Below are positions 1 to 8,081 of a DNA stretch of 64,000 nt, in pieces. The notes under the pieces were generated by a model. The model searched no databases. It saw only the letters and a program-made list of their open reading frames with translations, and had not been told where the DNA came from. Position 1 is the stretch's first letter. Each line of letters opens with the position of its first letter. This DNA is from Candidimonas nitroreducens (GTDB taxonomy: Bacteria > Pseudomonadota > Gammaproteobacteria > Burkholderiales > Burkholderiaceae_B), in the NCBI RefSeq assembly GCF_002209565.1, contig NZ_NJIH01000006.1, positions 1 through 64,000 of the forward strand, read 5' to 3'. Made by a program: the position numbers and the translations under genes.

Positions 1-64
1 TCATCAATGATAACTGTGTTTGATGGGCGCTTGCTGCCTATCGTTCACGCAGCCGCGCCTGATA

Positions 65-109
65 CAAAAACGCCCCGAGAAACCGGACAGGCGTCCGGCG
101 CTCGGGGCG
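65..109 (-). terminator. Rho-independent terminator of the cold-shock gene
   Basis: Seen: a 9-bp perfect stem (CGCCCCGAG at 71-79 with CTCGGGGCG at 101-109) with a smaller CCGGA/TCCGG stem inside it. Read leftward it is followed by a run of five T (65-70 on the opposite strand). It lies about 40 bases past the stop codon of the leftward cold-shock gene. Confidence 0.85.
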
Positions 110-149
110 CGGATTCGGGCCGCGGCGTTTCAGCCGGGCTGCAGCCGGA

Positions 150-353
150 TCAAAGAGCCTTGATCGACTTGGCTTGCGGGCCCTTCTGGCCTTCGGCCAC
201 TTCGAACGACACGCGCTGGTTTTCTTCCAGCGACTTGTAGCCCGTGCCGAGAATGTCGGAATGATGCGCGAAGAGATCCTTGCCGCCAGAGTCGGGCTTG
301 ATGAAGCCATAACCCTTTTCGCTGTTGAACCATTTGACGATGCCGGTTTCCAT
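150..353 (-). CDS. Cold-shock protein (CspA family)
   Basis: A 67-residue single-stranded nucleic-acid-binding protein of the CspA family; such proteins act as cytoplasmic RNA chaperones. The sequence shows the usual start (METGIVKWFN), RNP1 (KGYGFI, about residues 15-20) and RNP2 as DLFAHHSDI (about 27-35), and ends QAKSIKAL. Its length is the full family length. A strong terminator follows it at 65-109. The sequence is closely related to the second cold-shock gene at 9607-9816, with which it shares KDLFAH and LEENQRVSF. The long non-coding stretch upstream could carry the structured leader typical of csp mRNAs, but I could not fix a promoter. Confidence 0.95.
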   Translation of the reverse strand: METGIVKWFNSEKGYGFIKPDSGGKDLFAHHSDILGTGYKSLEENQRVSFEVAEGQKGPQAKSIKAL

Positions 354-775
354 TACTGTATATCCTTGATAAATAAGGGAGATGAAAGGCGATATTGCCA
401 GACAAGACTGTCAAGGACTGGAGATCCGAGCAAAAAAGCGGCTTTTCCATCCGCCCGGCCGGACAAACCGGCCAAGCCGAAAACCTTAGGCTGCCGCCTG
501 CACGGCCGGTACAAAACAGGATCACTGTCAGGCCCGGCGCACCTGCGAGTCAAGCTTCGGAAAGCGCTGGATTGAGCAAACTTCGACGCACTTGAAAATC
601 TAGGCGTATATATTAACTCGGGAACATACCACAAGTCCAAACGGCCGCCGGAGGATGGCCAGGGTACAAGGCCCCTGGCCCACCCGGCTCACAAGCGCCG
701 TCGCGGGGCTGTTCTAAAATCCCCCAGCCGGCCCTGCCGCTACGGTCGACGCGTCTTATTTTCCCACCGCCCGCC
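354..775. other. Intergenic region, probable csp leader and mpg promoter
   Basis: About 420 bases between two divergent genes. I see no convincing protein-coding ORF. A TTGACA on the minus strand (414 to 409) lies 56 bases before the cold-shock start, but no -10 box sits at the right spacing. Hairpin-forming GC repeats (CCGGCCGG-type, about 455-480) occur in what would be the csp leader. Confidence 0.4.
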
Positions 776-1327
776 ATGAAAAAACTGCCCCGCCGCTTCT
801 ACGACCGCGACACTACGCAAGTCGCGCAGGATCTGCTGGGCAAACTGCTGGTTCGGCGCAGCGACGGCCTCACCCGCGTCGGTCGCATCGTCGAGGTGGA
901 AGCCTACCTCGGGCCGCACGACTTGGCCGCACACACATCCAAGGGCCTGACTGCCCGCACCCGCGCCATGTTCGGGCCGCCCGGCCATGCCTACGTCTAC
1001 CTGATCTACGGCATGCATCACTGCATGAACGTGGTCACCGAAGCCGACGGCACCGGCGCCGCCGTACTGTTGCGGGCCATCGAACCGGTGCGCAACATCG
1101 CCGGCAAGACCAGCGGCCCGGGCCTTCTGTGCAAGGCCATGGGCGTCACCATGCAGGAATACGGGCACGACCTGTGCAGCCGGGATTTCTACATTGCCGA
1201 AGACCCCGCCGCCGCGCCGCCGGCCATCGTGGCGCGCCCGCGCGTGGGCGTGGACTACGCCGGGGAATGGGCGGCCAAGCCGCTGCGCTTCTACATAGAA
1301 GGCAACCGCTACATATCGAAGAAGTAA
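776..1327 (+). CDS. 3-methyladenine DNA glycosylase (AAG/MPG family)
   Basis: A 183-residue base-excision-repair glycosylase of the eukaryotic-type AAG family, which removes alkylated purines such as 3-methyladenine and hypoxanthine. Seen: the N-terminal RRFYDRDTTQVAQDLLGK block, the IVEVEAYLGPHDLAAH block that holds the general-base Glu, the GHAYVYLIYGMHHCMNVV stretch and the SGPGLLCKAMGV region. Length is normal for bacterial members. The gene stands alone, with a strong GC hairpin downstream and a convergent dehydrogenase gene beyond it. Confidence 0.93.
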   Translation: MKKLPRRFYDRDTTQVAQDLLGKLLVRRSDGLTRVGRIVEVEAYLGPHDLAAHTSKGLTARTRAMFGPPGHAYVYLIYGMHHCMNVVTEADGTGAAVLLRAIEPVRNIAGKTSGPGLLCKAMGVTMQEYGHDLCSRDFYIAEDPAAAPPAIVARPRVGVDYAGEWAAKPLRFYIEGNRYISKK

Positions 1328-1369
1328 CGGCGGTGCAGCGGCGGCAATACCGTGCTGCCGGCGGCACCG

Positions 1370-1389
1370 CCCGGCGCCGGAGCGCCGGG
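1370..1389. terminator. GC-rich hairpin between convergent genes
   Basis: CCCGGCG (1370-1376), a 6-base loop, then CGCCGGG (1383-1389). It lies exactly between the convergent glycosylase and dehydrogenase genes. There is no T-run, so a terminator role is inferred from position only. Confidence 0.4.
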
Positions 1390-1394
1390 TCGCC

Positions 1395-2417
1395 CTACAG
1401 GGCGATGTTCAACAGCGGCTGATCCAGGCACCAGCGCTCGAGATTCCGCACGAAAATATCCGCGACGCGGCCGTAATTGCCATCCGAATGGCCGGCTGAA
1501 TGCGGCGACACGATGACATTGTCCAGGCCCCACAGCCGGGAATCGGGGCGCAGCGGCTCGTGCGTGTAGACATCCAGAAAGGCTCCCGCCAGCCGGCGGG
1601 ATTCAAGCGCTTCGAGCAGCGCCGCCTCGTCCACCACATCGCCGCGCGACACATTGACCAGGTGCGCGGTATCCGGCAGCCGGCGCAGGAAATCCGCATC
1701 GATCAAGCCGCGCGTCGTCTCGGTCAATGGGCAGGCCAGGATCACCCAATCGTAAGGCGGCGCCGAGCGCCGCAGTTCATCGTAGGAAATCATGGCGGCA
1801 ACCGGGTCTTCCGCTCCGCGCCCCGGCGCGACGGCGCTGTGCCGCACCACGGTAATTTCCATGCCCAGCATATGCAGGTAATCCGCCACCTTGCGCCCGA
1901 TCGCGCCCCAGCCGACGATCACCGCCTTCTGCCCGGCCAGGTCGCGCGGCATCAGCTCGCCCAGCAAAGGCCGCCAGACCTTGTCGCGCTGCGCCTGCTC
2001 CAGCAGCCGGAACCTTCGATTCAGCGCCAGCACCGCAGCCAGCACGCTTTGCGCGACCACACCGGCATTGCTGCCCGTGGAAGTGGTGATAGTCATTCCG
2101 CGCCGCTTCAGATCTGCATAGAAATGCCTGTCTATGCCCGCCGAATGGGTATGCACCCAGCGCAGGCCCGCCCCGGCGCACAGCATGTCGCTGAACAGCT
2201 CCAGGATCGGCAGCACCGTGTGCTTGGTGGATTTGCCGGTAATGTCGCGCGACAAAAAGGCGACGTCGGCCGTATCCAGCACAGCGGCCTCGATACGCTC
2301 TCCCTCTGTGTAGGGAACGGCTGCTTCCACATAGCGCGACCAGGCATCGGGATGGCGCGCCTCGAGCAGGCGCAAGGCTTGATGAGAGGCCAGGAGACGA
2401 ACTTTCTTGTGCTGCAT
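1395..2417 (-). CDS. D-isomer-specific 2-hydroxyacid dehydrogenase (NAD-binding)
   Basis: An NAD(P)-dependent 2-hydroxyacid dehydrogenase of about 340 residues. Seen: the Rossmann motif GWGAIG in IVGWGAIGRKVADYL (about residue 165), the substrate Arg in NVSRGDVVDE, the Glu in HEPLRPDS and the catalytic His in VSPHSAG, so all catalytic positions are present. The ATG at 2417 (MQHKK) is chosen; a GTG six codons upstream (2435) is an alternative, and neither has a good ribosome-binding site. Substrate unknown (2-oxo acid reductase). It does not form an obvious operon. A second, unrelated-sequence member of the family lies at 62914. Confidence 0.88.
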   Translation of the reverse strand: MQHKKVRLLASHQALRLLEARHPDAWSRYVEAAVPYTEGERIEAAVLDTADVAFLSRDITGKSTKHTVLPILELFSDMLCAGAGLRWVHTHSAGIDRHFYADLKRRGMTITTSTGSNAGVVAQSVLAAVLALNRRFRLLEQAQRDKVWRPLLGELMPRDLAGQKAVIVGWGAIGRKVADYLHMLGMEITVVRHSAVAPGRGAEDPVAAMISYDELRRSAPPYDWVILACPLTETTRGLIDADFLRRLPDTAHLVNVSRGDVVDEAALLEALESRRLAGAFLDVYTHEPLRPDSRLWGLDNVIVSPHSAGHSDGNYGRVADIFVRNLERWCLDQPLLNIAL

Positions 2418-2494
2418 GGGGTGCTTCGCAATCACGGGTAAACCCGCATTTTACAAGAGTAGAGACCAGCGGAACCGATTCCCGCCACAAGCGT

Positions 2495-2786
2495 TTGGCT
2501 CGCACCCGCTCGGACGCATCCGATATTAGGCGGCCCCGGGCAATCACTGATCGCCAAGTCGCCCACTTACCGGGCGCATCCCGTTCCTGGCTCAGGAAGC
2601 TGGTTCGAGCCGGTAAATTTCCCAAGCCTATGCAACTCTCTGCACGCCGCACCCGCTGGCGGCTGCCCGCAGTGGGGCGAACTGAGCCCCACCCCCGAGC
2701 ATGGCGGGCACACCAAGCCTGTTTTTGCCAAGCTCGAACTGTTGAAAACGGATTTTGCCGCACTGAGGGCGGAAGGAGTGATATAA
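2495..2786 (+). pseudogene. Frameshifted AlpA-like regulator remnant
   Basis: Seen: from a TTG at 2495 one frame reads ...AITDRQVAHLPGASRSWLRK followed by LVRAGKFPKPMQLSARRT and RWRLPAVG, the pattern of an AlpA-type excisionase/regulator (helix-turn-helix, then the FPKP and R-x-R-W strand). At about 2675 the sensible frame shifts by one, and the new frame reads GELSPTPEHGGHTKP and ends FAALRAEGVI with a stop at 2784-2786. Inference: a small phage- or island-type regulator broken by a single frameshift, left from a lost mobile element. No integrase is nearby. Confidence 0.5.
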
Positions 2787-2822
2787 GAATCATGTTTGCC
2801 ACTTTGGCTCTTGGCTGCCGAT

Positions 2823-3539
2823 ATGTTCACTTCCTTCGAAAGACCCGACAACCTTCCCGACGCGATTGCCCAGCAGATCCGCTTGAAAATTCTGGCGGGC
2901 GACTTCGAGCAGGGCGCAAAGTTGCCAACGGAGTACGAGTTGTCCGAGATTTTCAAGGTCAGCCGCAATGTCGTCAGGGAGGCTATTGCACGGCTCAAGC
3001 TCAACGGCCTGATCGAAACGCGGCGCGGCATCGGCTCGTTCGTATCGCAGAACGCTCGCGCCCGCAGGTTCGAAGTGTTGGCGGAAGACCTGCTAGATAT
3101 CGGCCAGCTTAGGCAGATATACCAGTTGCGCATCGAGATCGAATCAGGAGCCGCAGCCCTAGCCGCCGAGAATCGAACCGAGACACAATTGCTTGCCCTC
3201 GAAGACGCCCTGGTTCGCGCGGACGAGTCAAAAGGGGATTGGGAGCGTGGCGTCGAGGTGGCAATCAAATTCCATCTGGCCGTCACTCAATGTTCGAACA
3301 ATTTCTATTTCATCCGCCTGATGGAGCACTTGAGCTATGTCATCCACAAGGCGGTTCGCACATTGCGCTACAGCAGCACTGGCACCGAAAGAATAGGCCG
3401 TGTCGAATACGAACATCATGCCGTAGTCGATGCGATCCGGCTGCAGGATGCCGAGCAGGCACGGCAGGCCATGCGCATGCATCTGAGCAACGGCATGGCG
3501 CGCTACAGCTGTATGCAGGAAAATACCAAGAATAAGTAG
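2823..3539 (+). CDS. GntR-family regulator, FadR subfamily (FCD domain)
   Basis: A 238-residue transcription factor. The N-terminal winged helix (LKILAGDFEQGAKLPTEYEL, then FKVSRNVVREAIARL and TRRGIGSFV, residues about 15-80) is the GntR DNA-binding domain. The helical C-terminal FCD domain carries the metal-ligand-type His residues in KFHLAVTQ, YEHHAVVDAI and MRMHLSNG. The ATG at 2823 is preferred; a more upstream start at 2796 would add nine residues lacking family similarity. It is convergent with the RidA/Bug/M20 unit and is a candidate regulator of it. Confidence 0.9.
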   Translation: MFTSFERPDNLPDAIAQQIRLKILAGDFEQGAKLPTEYELSEIFKVSRNVVREAIARLKLNGLIETRRGIGSFVSQNARARRFEVLAEDLLDIGQLRQIYQLRIEIESGAAALAAENRTETQLLALEDALVRADESKGDWERGVEVAIKFHLAVTQCSNNFYFIRLMEHLSYVIHKAVRTLRYSSTGTERIGRVEYEHHAVVDAIRLQDAEQARQAMRMHLSNGMARYSCMQENTKNK

Positions 3540-3778
3540 GAAACGTTTGTTCGAAGGGCTGATTTAGTCAGCCAGCTTGGCCGTGCGCATGGCCTGCAGC
3601 GCCCGTTTCAGGTGCTATTCACCGCTGCTGTTCGAGCCATCTCTGCATCCCCGGTCGTGACGGCCTCATCACCGCCCTTTTTAACGCTAATTGGAATAAC
3701 ACCAGGCGAGCTTAAATCTGGCGAAAGCGACACCACCGCATACTCCCGCCAGATCTGCCTACCGCCAAATACCAAGGG
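3540..3778. other. Intergenic region with possible gene stubs on the minus strand
   Basis: Between convergent genes. A hairpin GGCTGA-tttag-TCAGCC (3557-3573) may end the GntR transcript. On the minus strand two short protein-like stretches can be read: one directly in frame after the RidA stop codon (PLVFGGRQIWREYAVVSLSP..., to a stop at about 3612) and one reading LKRALQAMRTAKLAD before a stop at about 3565. Both look like tails of decayed genes, but I cannot name a family. Confidence 0.3.
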
Positions 3779-4126
3779 CTATTTCAGCAACGCGTGCGCC
3801 ATGATTTCCACCAGAGCGCCCTCACCCGCATTAAGGCTCTGCACCGTCGCGCGCACAGGCTTGGCGTGGGGATCGACCCACGCATCCCAGGCTTCATTCA
3901 TCTCGTTGAAGTCGTTGATATCTTCGAGCCAGATGCTAACGCTGATCAAATGCTGCTTGTCACTGCCCGCTTCCGCCAAGCGGCGTTCGATCTGAGCAAG
4001 GATGTCGGCCGTTTGCTCTTTGACACCACCGTTTCTGTCGTTGGCCATCAAGCCCGACAAATATACACACCCCTGGACTACCACCGCTGTGGCAAAGCGA
4101 CCCTCTGTACCGAGACGTTTTATCAT
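3779..4126 (-). CDS. RidA-family protein (YjgF/YER057c/UK114)
   Basis: A 115-residue RidA-family protein. Family members hydrolyse reactive enamines/imines made by PLP enzymes, or act in specific catabolic pathways. Seen: the conserved Arg in KPVRATVQ and the later Glu in LVEIMAHAL, the pair used in imine deamination, plus the strand VYLSGLMAN. It is last in a leftward series with a Bug receptor, an M20 deacylase and another Bug, 70 bases past the nearer Bug gene. In that setting it probably detoxifies or processes an amino-acid-derived intermediate. Confidence 0.88.
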   Translation of the reverse strand: MIKRLGTEGRFATAVVVQGCVYLSGLMANDRNGGVKEQTADILAQIERRLAEAGSDKQHLISVSIWLEDINDFNEMNEAWDAWVDPHAKPVRATVQSLNAGEGALVEIMAHALLK

Positions 4127-4196
4127 TGAGTTACCCTTTTCCTTCTATAAATAGCTGATTAATTATCGAACCGAGGTCGCGGTCATTATTCGAAGC

Positions 4197-5159
4197 CTAG
4201 GGCTTGGCGCCGGAAGCCCGTATCGTATCGCCCCATTTTTTATCTTCTGCTTGTTCGAACTTCAACGCGTCTTGAGGCGTTCCACCCACGGCTATCGCGC
4301 CGACATGCGTCAGCTGCTTTTGCACTTGTGGATCTCGCACGGCTCTGCTGGCTTCTTTCGCAAACTTTTCTATTATTTCGGCGGGTGTGCCGTGAGGCGC
4401 AAGAATAAGCACCCAAGAACCCATGTCGAAATCGGTAGAAGTCAGTTCGCTGATGGTGGGTACGTCGGGCAGCCCCTCCCAGCGCGTGTTCGATGTAATT
4501 GCCAGGATGCGTATGCGGTTGCTTCCCAGCTGCGATGCAAACGTCGGCAGGCCATCGATGACAAAATCGACATGGCCACCGGCAAGCGCCAGCGCAGCCG
4601 GCCCGCCACCGCGGAAGGGAATATGGTTCGCCTTTGCTCCAATCGTCGCCAGAAAGCTTTCGGTAATCAGGTGCCCGGTCGACCCATTGCCCGATGAACC
4701 AAAATTCAGCCCCGTTTTACTCTTGCGCAGCTGCTGGATAAATTCCTTGCCGCTGCTTGCACTGAACTTCGAGCTCACCACCAGCATCTGAGGAAATTTC
4801 GCAATCTGTACAACCGGGACGAAGTCCTTGACGACGTCGTAAGGAATAGAGTTGAAAAAGTTCGGATTGATGGATATGGTTCCGGGCGATCCCACCAGGA
4901 AGGTGTATCCGTCTGGTTTGGCCCGCGCAACGTCCTCTGTGCCGATAATCCCACTAGCGCCGGTGCGATTATCGACGACGAACTGTTGCCCCGTTTGTTG
5001 GCTTATCTTAGTCATGACGATTCGCGTCACGACGTCAGCGGCCCCGCCGGGTGCGAAAGGCAGCACCATATGCACAGACTGTTTTGGCCATTCTCGAGCG
5101 TTCGCCTTGAAAAGCGTGCACGCCAGAAGCAAAAACAGCAGCAGAAGCTTCTTCTTCAT
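4197..5159 (-). CDS. Bug-family periplasmic receptor (TTT system)
   Basis: A 320-residue periplasmic solute-binding protein of the Bug family (tripartite tricarboxylate carriers). Signal peptide: MKKKLLLLFLLLACTLFKANA, cleaved before REWPKQ. Family signatures seen: VHMVLPFAPGGAADVVTR, VVDNRTGASGIIG, ARAKPDGYTFLVG, the IPFRGGGPAALALAGGHVDF binding loop and LPDVPTISEL. Its start overlaps the stop of the M20 gene by four bases, so the two are translationally coupled. The likely ligand is the substrate of that deacylase. No TctA/TctB membrane component is nearby. Confidence 0.93.
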   Translation of the reverse strand: MKKKLLLLFLLLACTLFKANAREWPKQSVHMVLPFAPGGAADVVTRIVMTKISQQTGQQFVVDNRTGASGIIGTEDVARAKPDGYTFLVGSPGTISINPNFFNSIPYDVVKDFVPVVQIAKFPQMLVVSSKFSASSGKEFIQQLRKSKTGLNFGSSGNGSTGHLITESFLATIGAKANHIPFRGGGPAALALAGGHVDFVIDGLPTFASQLGSNRIRILAITSNTRWEGLPDVPTISELTSTDFDMGSWVLILAPHGTPAEIIEKFAKEASRAVRDPQVQKQLTHVGAIAVGGTPQDALKFEQAEDKKWGDTIRASGAKP

Positions 5160-6430
5160 CGTATGCCTCGACTAGATATGTTCGGCCCGCACAACGCTAT
5201 GGCGGCATAGGCGCAGGTGCGAGAAGTCACTAAAAGTTCGTCGATATGAACTCGCTCGTCGGGAGCCGGCCATTCCGGGTACAGCTTGATATTCCCAGGG
5301 CCAAACTGCACCGAGGGAATGCCAGCGGCATGAAGAACATTGCCATCGCCGAAATTACCTATGCGCTCGACGCTGCCCACATTGGCAGGTTTTCCCGTTG
5401 CCAGCTCGACGCCATCGGCTATGGCGCTTACCAGCGGGTGGCTGCGCGGCAGTTCGGTAGGATCCATGAAAAATGGATCATCGGGGCCATTTGCGGGAAT
5501 GGTGATTTCGCAGTCCAGCGTCGGATGATCTTTTTTTAGTTTCTTGATAAGATTTTCGACATCGCGACGCACCGATTCAAGCGTCATTCCGGGCACAGTG
5601 CGGATCTGGAATACGAGATCGCACCAGCGACCATAATGATCTTTGTGTATGGCATCGTAGCGGATCATCGGGAAGTCTTGCAGTTCGGGATGGCGCTTGA
5701 AAGTCAGCCACCCGCCTTCGGGTACTGGTTCCAGGCTACTGCCTACTGCAGCCATGCATACGGCCTGCTGCTCAACGGGGTTCCAATACGCGTTTCGGGC
5801 CTCGTCGGTGAAGCGGAAGAACAGCCCAGGCGATGAGGTGCGGATCTTTACCCTGACAGATCCAACAATGACGGAGCCCACCGTGTTGGCGGCGTGCTCT
5901 ATATTGATGCAATAGTCGGCGGTCACACCTTTTTTCAACATTGTGCGAGTGCCGGTGCCGCCCAATTTATGGGTTGCGACCGGGCAATAAAGCAAATCGC
6001 CCTTAAGCTTGACACCCGACCGGACTATGGCCTGGATAGCAACAAAAGCGGCAGCCATGCCGCCCTTGTCGTCTTGCGCGCCCAGCCCCCATATCCAGCC
6101 GTCTTCGAACCGCCCCTCGTTGGGATCCACAGTCCAGCCGGGCATGGTGACGTTGACGTCCATATGCCCGTTGAACATCAAGACGGGGCCTCCGCCAGTT
6201 CCACGCAAACGTCCTATGGGCTGCCTCGTCATTTTGGCTTCGGTAGGATGCTCGACTTCCATCATGGTTGTTTCCATGCCGAGCGCTTCCATCTTCTTGA
6301 ACATGAAATCAGCTATCTCACCCTCGCCGAAATTAGGGCTCGGGATAGCGATCATTCGTCGCGCTAGATCGACGATCTCGCTATCGTGAATTTCTGAGTA
6401 AACCTTCTCTACAAGGTCTTTGTTTTCCAT
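5156..6430 (-). CDS. M20-family metallo-deacylase (ArgE/DapE type)
   Basis: A 424-residue zinc peptidase/deacylase of the M20 family, which cuts N-acyl or peptide bonds of amino-acid derivatives. Seen: the metal motif FNGHMDVN (His and Asp, about residue 92), the second Asp in GLGAQDDKGGM, a Glu in the following metal loop (NIEHAAN) and the C-terminal PSVQFGPGN segment. The ATG at 6430 is chosen because AGAGGTGGAGAG-type purine-rich sequence precedes it; starts further upstream add no family sequence. It sits between two Bug genes and overlaps the downstream one by four bases. Inferred role: hydrolysing the compound captured by these receptors. Confidence 0.9.
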   Translation of the reverse strand: MENKDLVEKVYSEIHDSEIVDLARRMIAIPSPNFGEGEIADFMFKKMEALGMETTMMEVEHPTEAKMTRQPIGRLRGTGGGPVLMFNGHMDVNVTMPGWTVDPNEGRFEDGWIWGLGAQDDKGGMAAAFVAIQAIVRSGVKLKGDLLYCPVATHKLGGTGTRTMLKKGVTADYCINIEHAANTVGSVIVGSVRVKIRTSSPGLFFRFTDEARNAYWNPVEQQAVCMAAVGSSLEPVPEGGWLTFKRHPELQDFPMIRYDAIHKDHYGRWCDLVFQIRTVPGMTLESVRRDVENLIKKLKKDHPTLDCEITIPANGPDDPFFMDPTELPRSHPLVSAIADGVELATGKPANVGSVERIGNFGDGNVLHAAGIPSVQFGPGNIKLYPEWPAPDERVHIDELLVTSRTCAYAAIALCGPNISSRGIR

Positions 6431-6465
6431 CTCTCCACCTCTTTTTACGAAAATGTTGGCGCTAT

Positions 6466-7434
6466 TTACTCCGCCGAAATATTCTTTTTCTCGATCAACG
6501 GCTTCCACTCTTTGGCCTGGTTATCCAGGAAAGCGCGCGCATCGCTTGCGGATCCCCCGCCAGGCAGCACGGATAGGCCCTTCAAATGTTCCACGACCGC
6601 CGGATCAGAAAGCGCTTTATTGAAAGCAGCATTGAGCCGTTCAATGATCTTTGCCGGCGTACCGCTGGGCGCCACCACCATGGCCCAGGCAGCCACCGAG
6701 TATCCGGGCACGCCGGCCTCTTGTATGGTGGGGACGTCGGGCAGGCTGCTTGCGCGTTTTTCAGTACTGACGCCAAGAGCCTTAAGGCGCCCGTTCGCCA
6801 GGTAGGGCATCGCTTCAGGGACGCTGACAATCATGTAGTCCACCCGGCCACCAACAATATCCGGCAACGCGGCGGAAGAGCCTTTATATGGCACGTGCAG
6901 GACATTGATATTCGCCAGGTCGTTGAATCGCTCTCCCGCCAAGTGCGACGCCGACCCGATACCAGACGATGCCATGGTCAATGATCCAGGTTTGGACTTA
7001 GCCAGTGCAATGAATTGCTCGACACGATTGACATTCAGTGCTGGACGAACGACCAGCACATTCGGAACCTCGCCCGCCAGCACAATTGGCGCGAACTCGG
7101 AAGGACTCCAGGCTATCTTCTTATAGAGAAACGGGTTGGTCGAGCACCCGAACGTGCACATGAGCAAGGTATATCCGTCAGGCGGTGCCTTGGCGCCCAG
7201 CGCAAAGCCGATATTGCCGCCAGCGCCCGGCCTATTTTCAACCAAGACTTGCTGGCCCAGATCCTTAGACACCTTTTCTGCCAAGACACGCCCGATGATA
7301 TCGGGGGCGCCCCCGGCGGAAAAGGGAACGATCAAGCGTATAGGGGAGGTTGGGTATTCCGATTGAGCCTGTGAAAGCCCCGGGTTAAGCAGCAGCCCAA
7401 GTGCCGCCACAGCGCAATACATTATGGCTTTCAT
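6466..7434 (-). CDS. Bug-family periplasmic receptor (TTT system)
   Basis: A 322-residue Bug receptor. Signal peptide about residues 1-23 (MKAIMYCAVAALGLLLNPGL then SQA-QSEYP). Signatures: IRLIVPFSAGGAPDIIGR, VLVENRPGAGGNIGF, KAPPDGYTLLM, HVPYKGSSAALPDIVGGRVD and LPDVPTIQEAGVPGY. It is the first gene of the leftward unit, 35 bases ahead of the M20 deacylase, and probably shares its promoter region with the divergent DUF1445 gene. Clearly different in sequence from the Bug gene at 4197, so the unit carries two separate receptors. Confidence 0.93.
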   Translation of the reverse strand: MKAIMYCAVAALGLLLNPGLSQAQSEYPTSPIRLIVPFSAGGAPDIIGRVLAEKVSKDLGQQVLVENRPGAGGNIGFALGAKAPPDGYTLLMCTFGCSTNPFLYKKIAWSPSEFAPIVLAGEVPNVLVVRPALNVNRVEQFIALAKSKPGSLTMASSGIGSASHLAGERFNDLANINVLHVPYKGSSAALPDIVGGRVDYMIVSVPEAMPYLANGRLKALGVSTEKRASSLPDVPTIQEAGVPGYSVAAWAMVVAPSGTPAKIIERLNAAFNKALSDPAVVEHLKGLSVLPGGGSASDARAFLDNQAKEWKPLIEKKNISAE

Positions 7435-8081
7435 CTACTATCTCCTATCTACATCGGAAATATCCGATGAACTAGTTAATCGCGATGGGTGTTTTGATAG
7501 CCGGGAATCTGCTTGGAGCCACTCGAGTTGTCGACCACACTGGTGCCGCGGTCTTCAATCTTTATGGCGTGGGCCCGATTCCCTAGTCCTCGAGCTGGCG
7601 CGTTGCCGCGAGATCGGGCCGCACGCAAGTCAAGCCTGGTACAGTAAAGCGTTGAAGCGGCTTAGCGGCTCCTGATCCGCAACCTCTTCTGTCTCCTACC
7701 TGAAAGTTAATTTTGATTATTTACTTGTTGTTGGACATTCTATATCCTATAAATGAAACGCGTCAATCATTATTCAGCTGGGGGGCGAACTGCCAGGTTC
7801 ATGCGATTTGTGCCATTGCCGCAGACAGAATCCCCCACTCGGGAAGGAAACGGCAGTCCGAAGCAAGTCTCGTCAAATACGGCTACTTTGCGGCTGATCG
7901 CGACTCGTCCAGCCAGCAACCATACAGATACAGCCCCGTGCGCGCCGTTCGCCCGTACCTTCGTGCAAGCCGTCACATGGAACGCAGCCTCGTGCTCGGA
8001 ACCTCAGCGGCTGCGCCGAAAGCGTTAATGAAGATTAGTGCGCGCATGGCTGGCACAACGAAGGGAAAAGGAGACCGAAGA
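7435..8081. other. Long divergent intergenic region
   Basis: About 650 bases between the Bug start and the DUF1445 start. It should hold promoters for both. A TATAAA lies near 7748 without a good -35. At 7485-7586 a 33-codon ATG-started frame reads MGVLIAGNLLGATRVVDHTG and ends VFNLYGVGPIP; it looks protein-like and may be a decayed gene tail, but I recognise no family. The frame of the DUF1445 gene is open upstream to 7713, but this stretch shows no family sequence. Confidence 0.35.
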
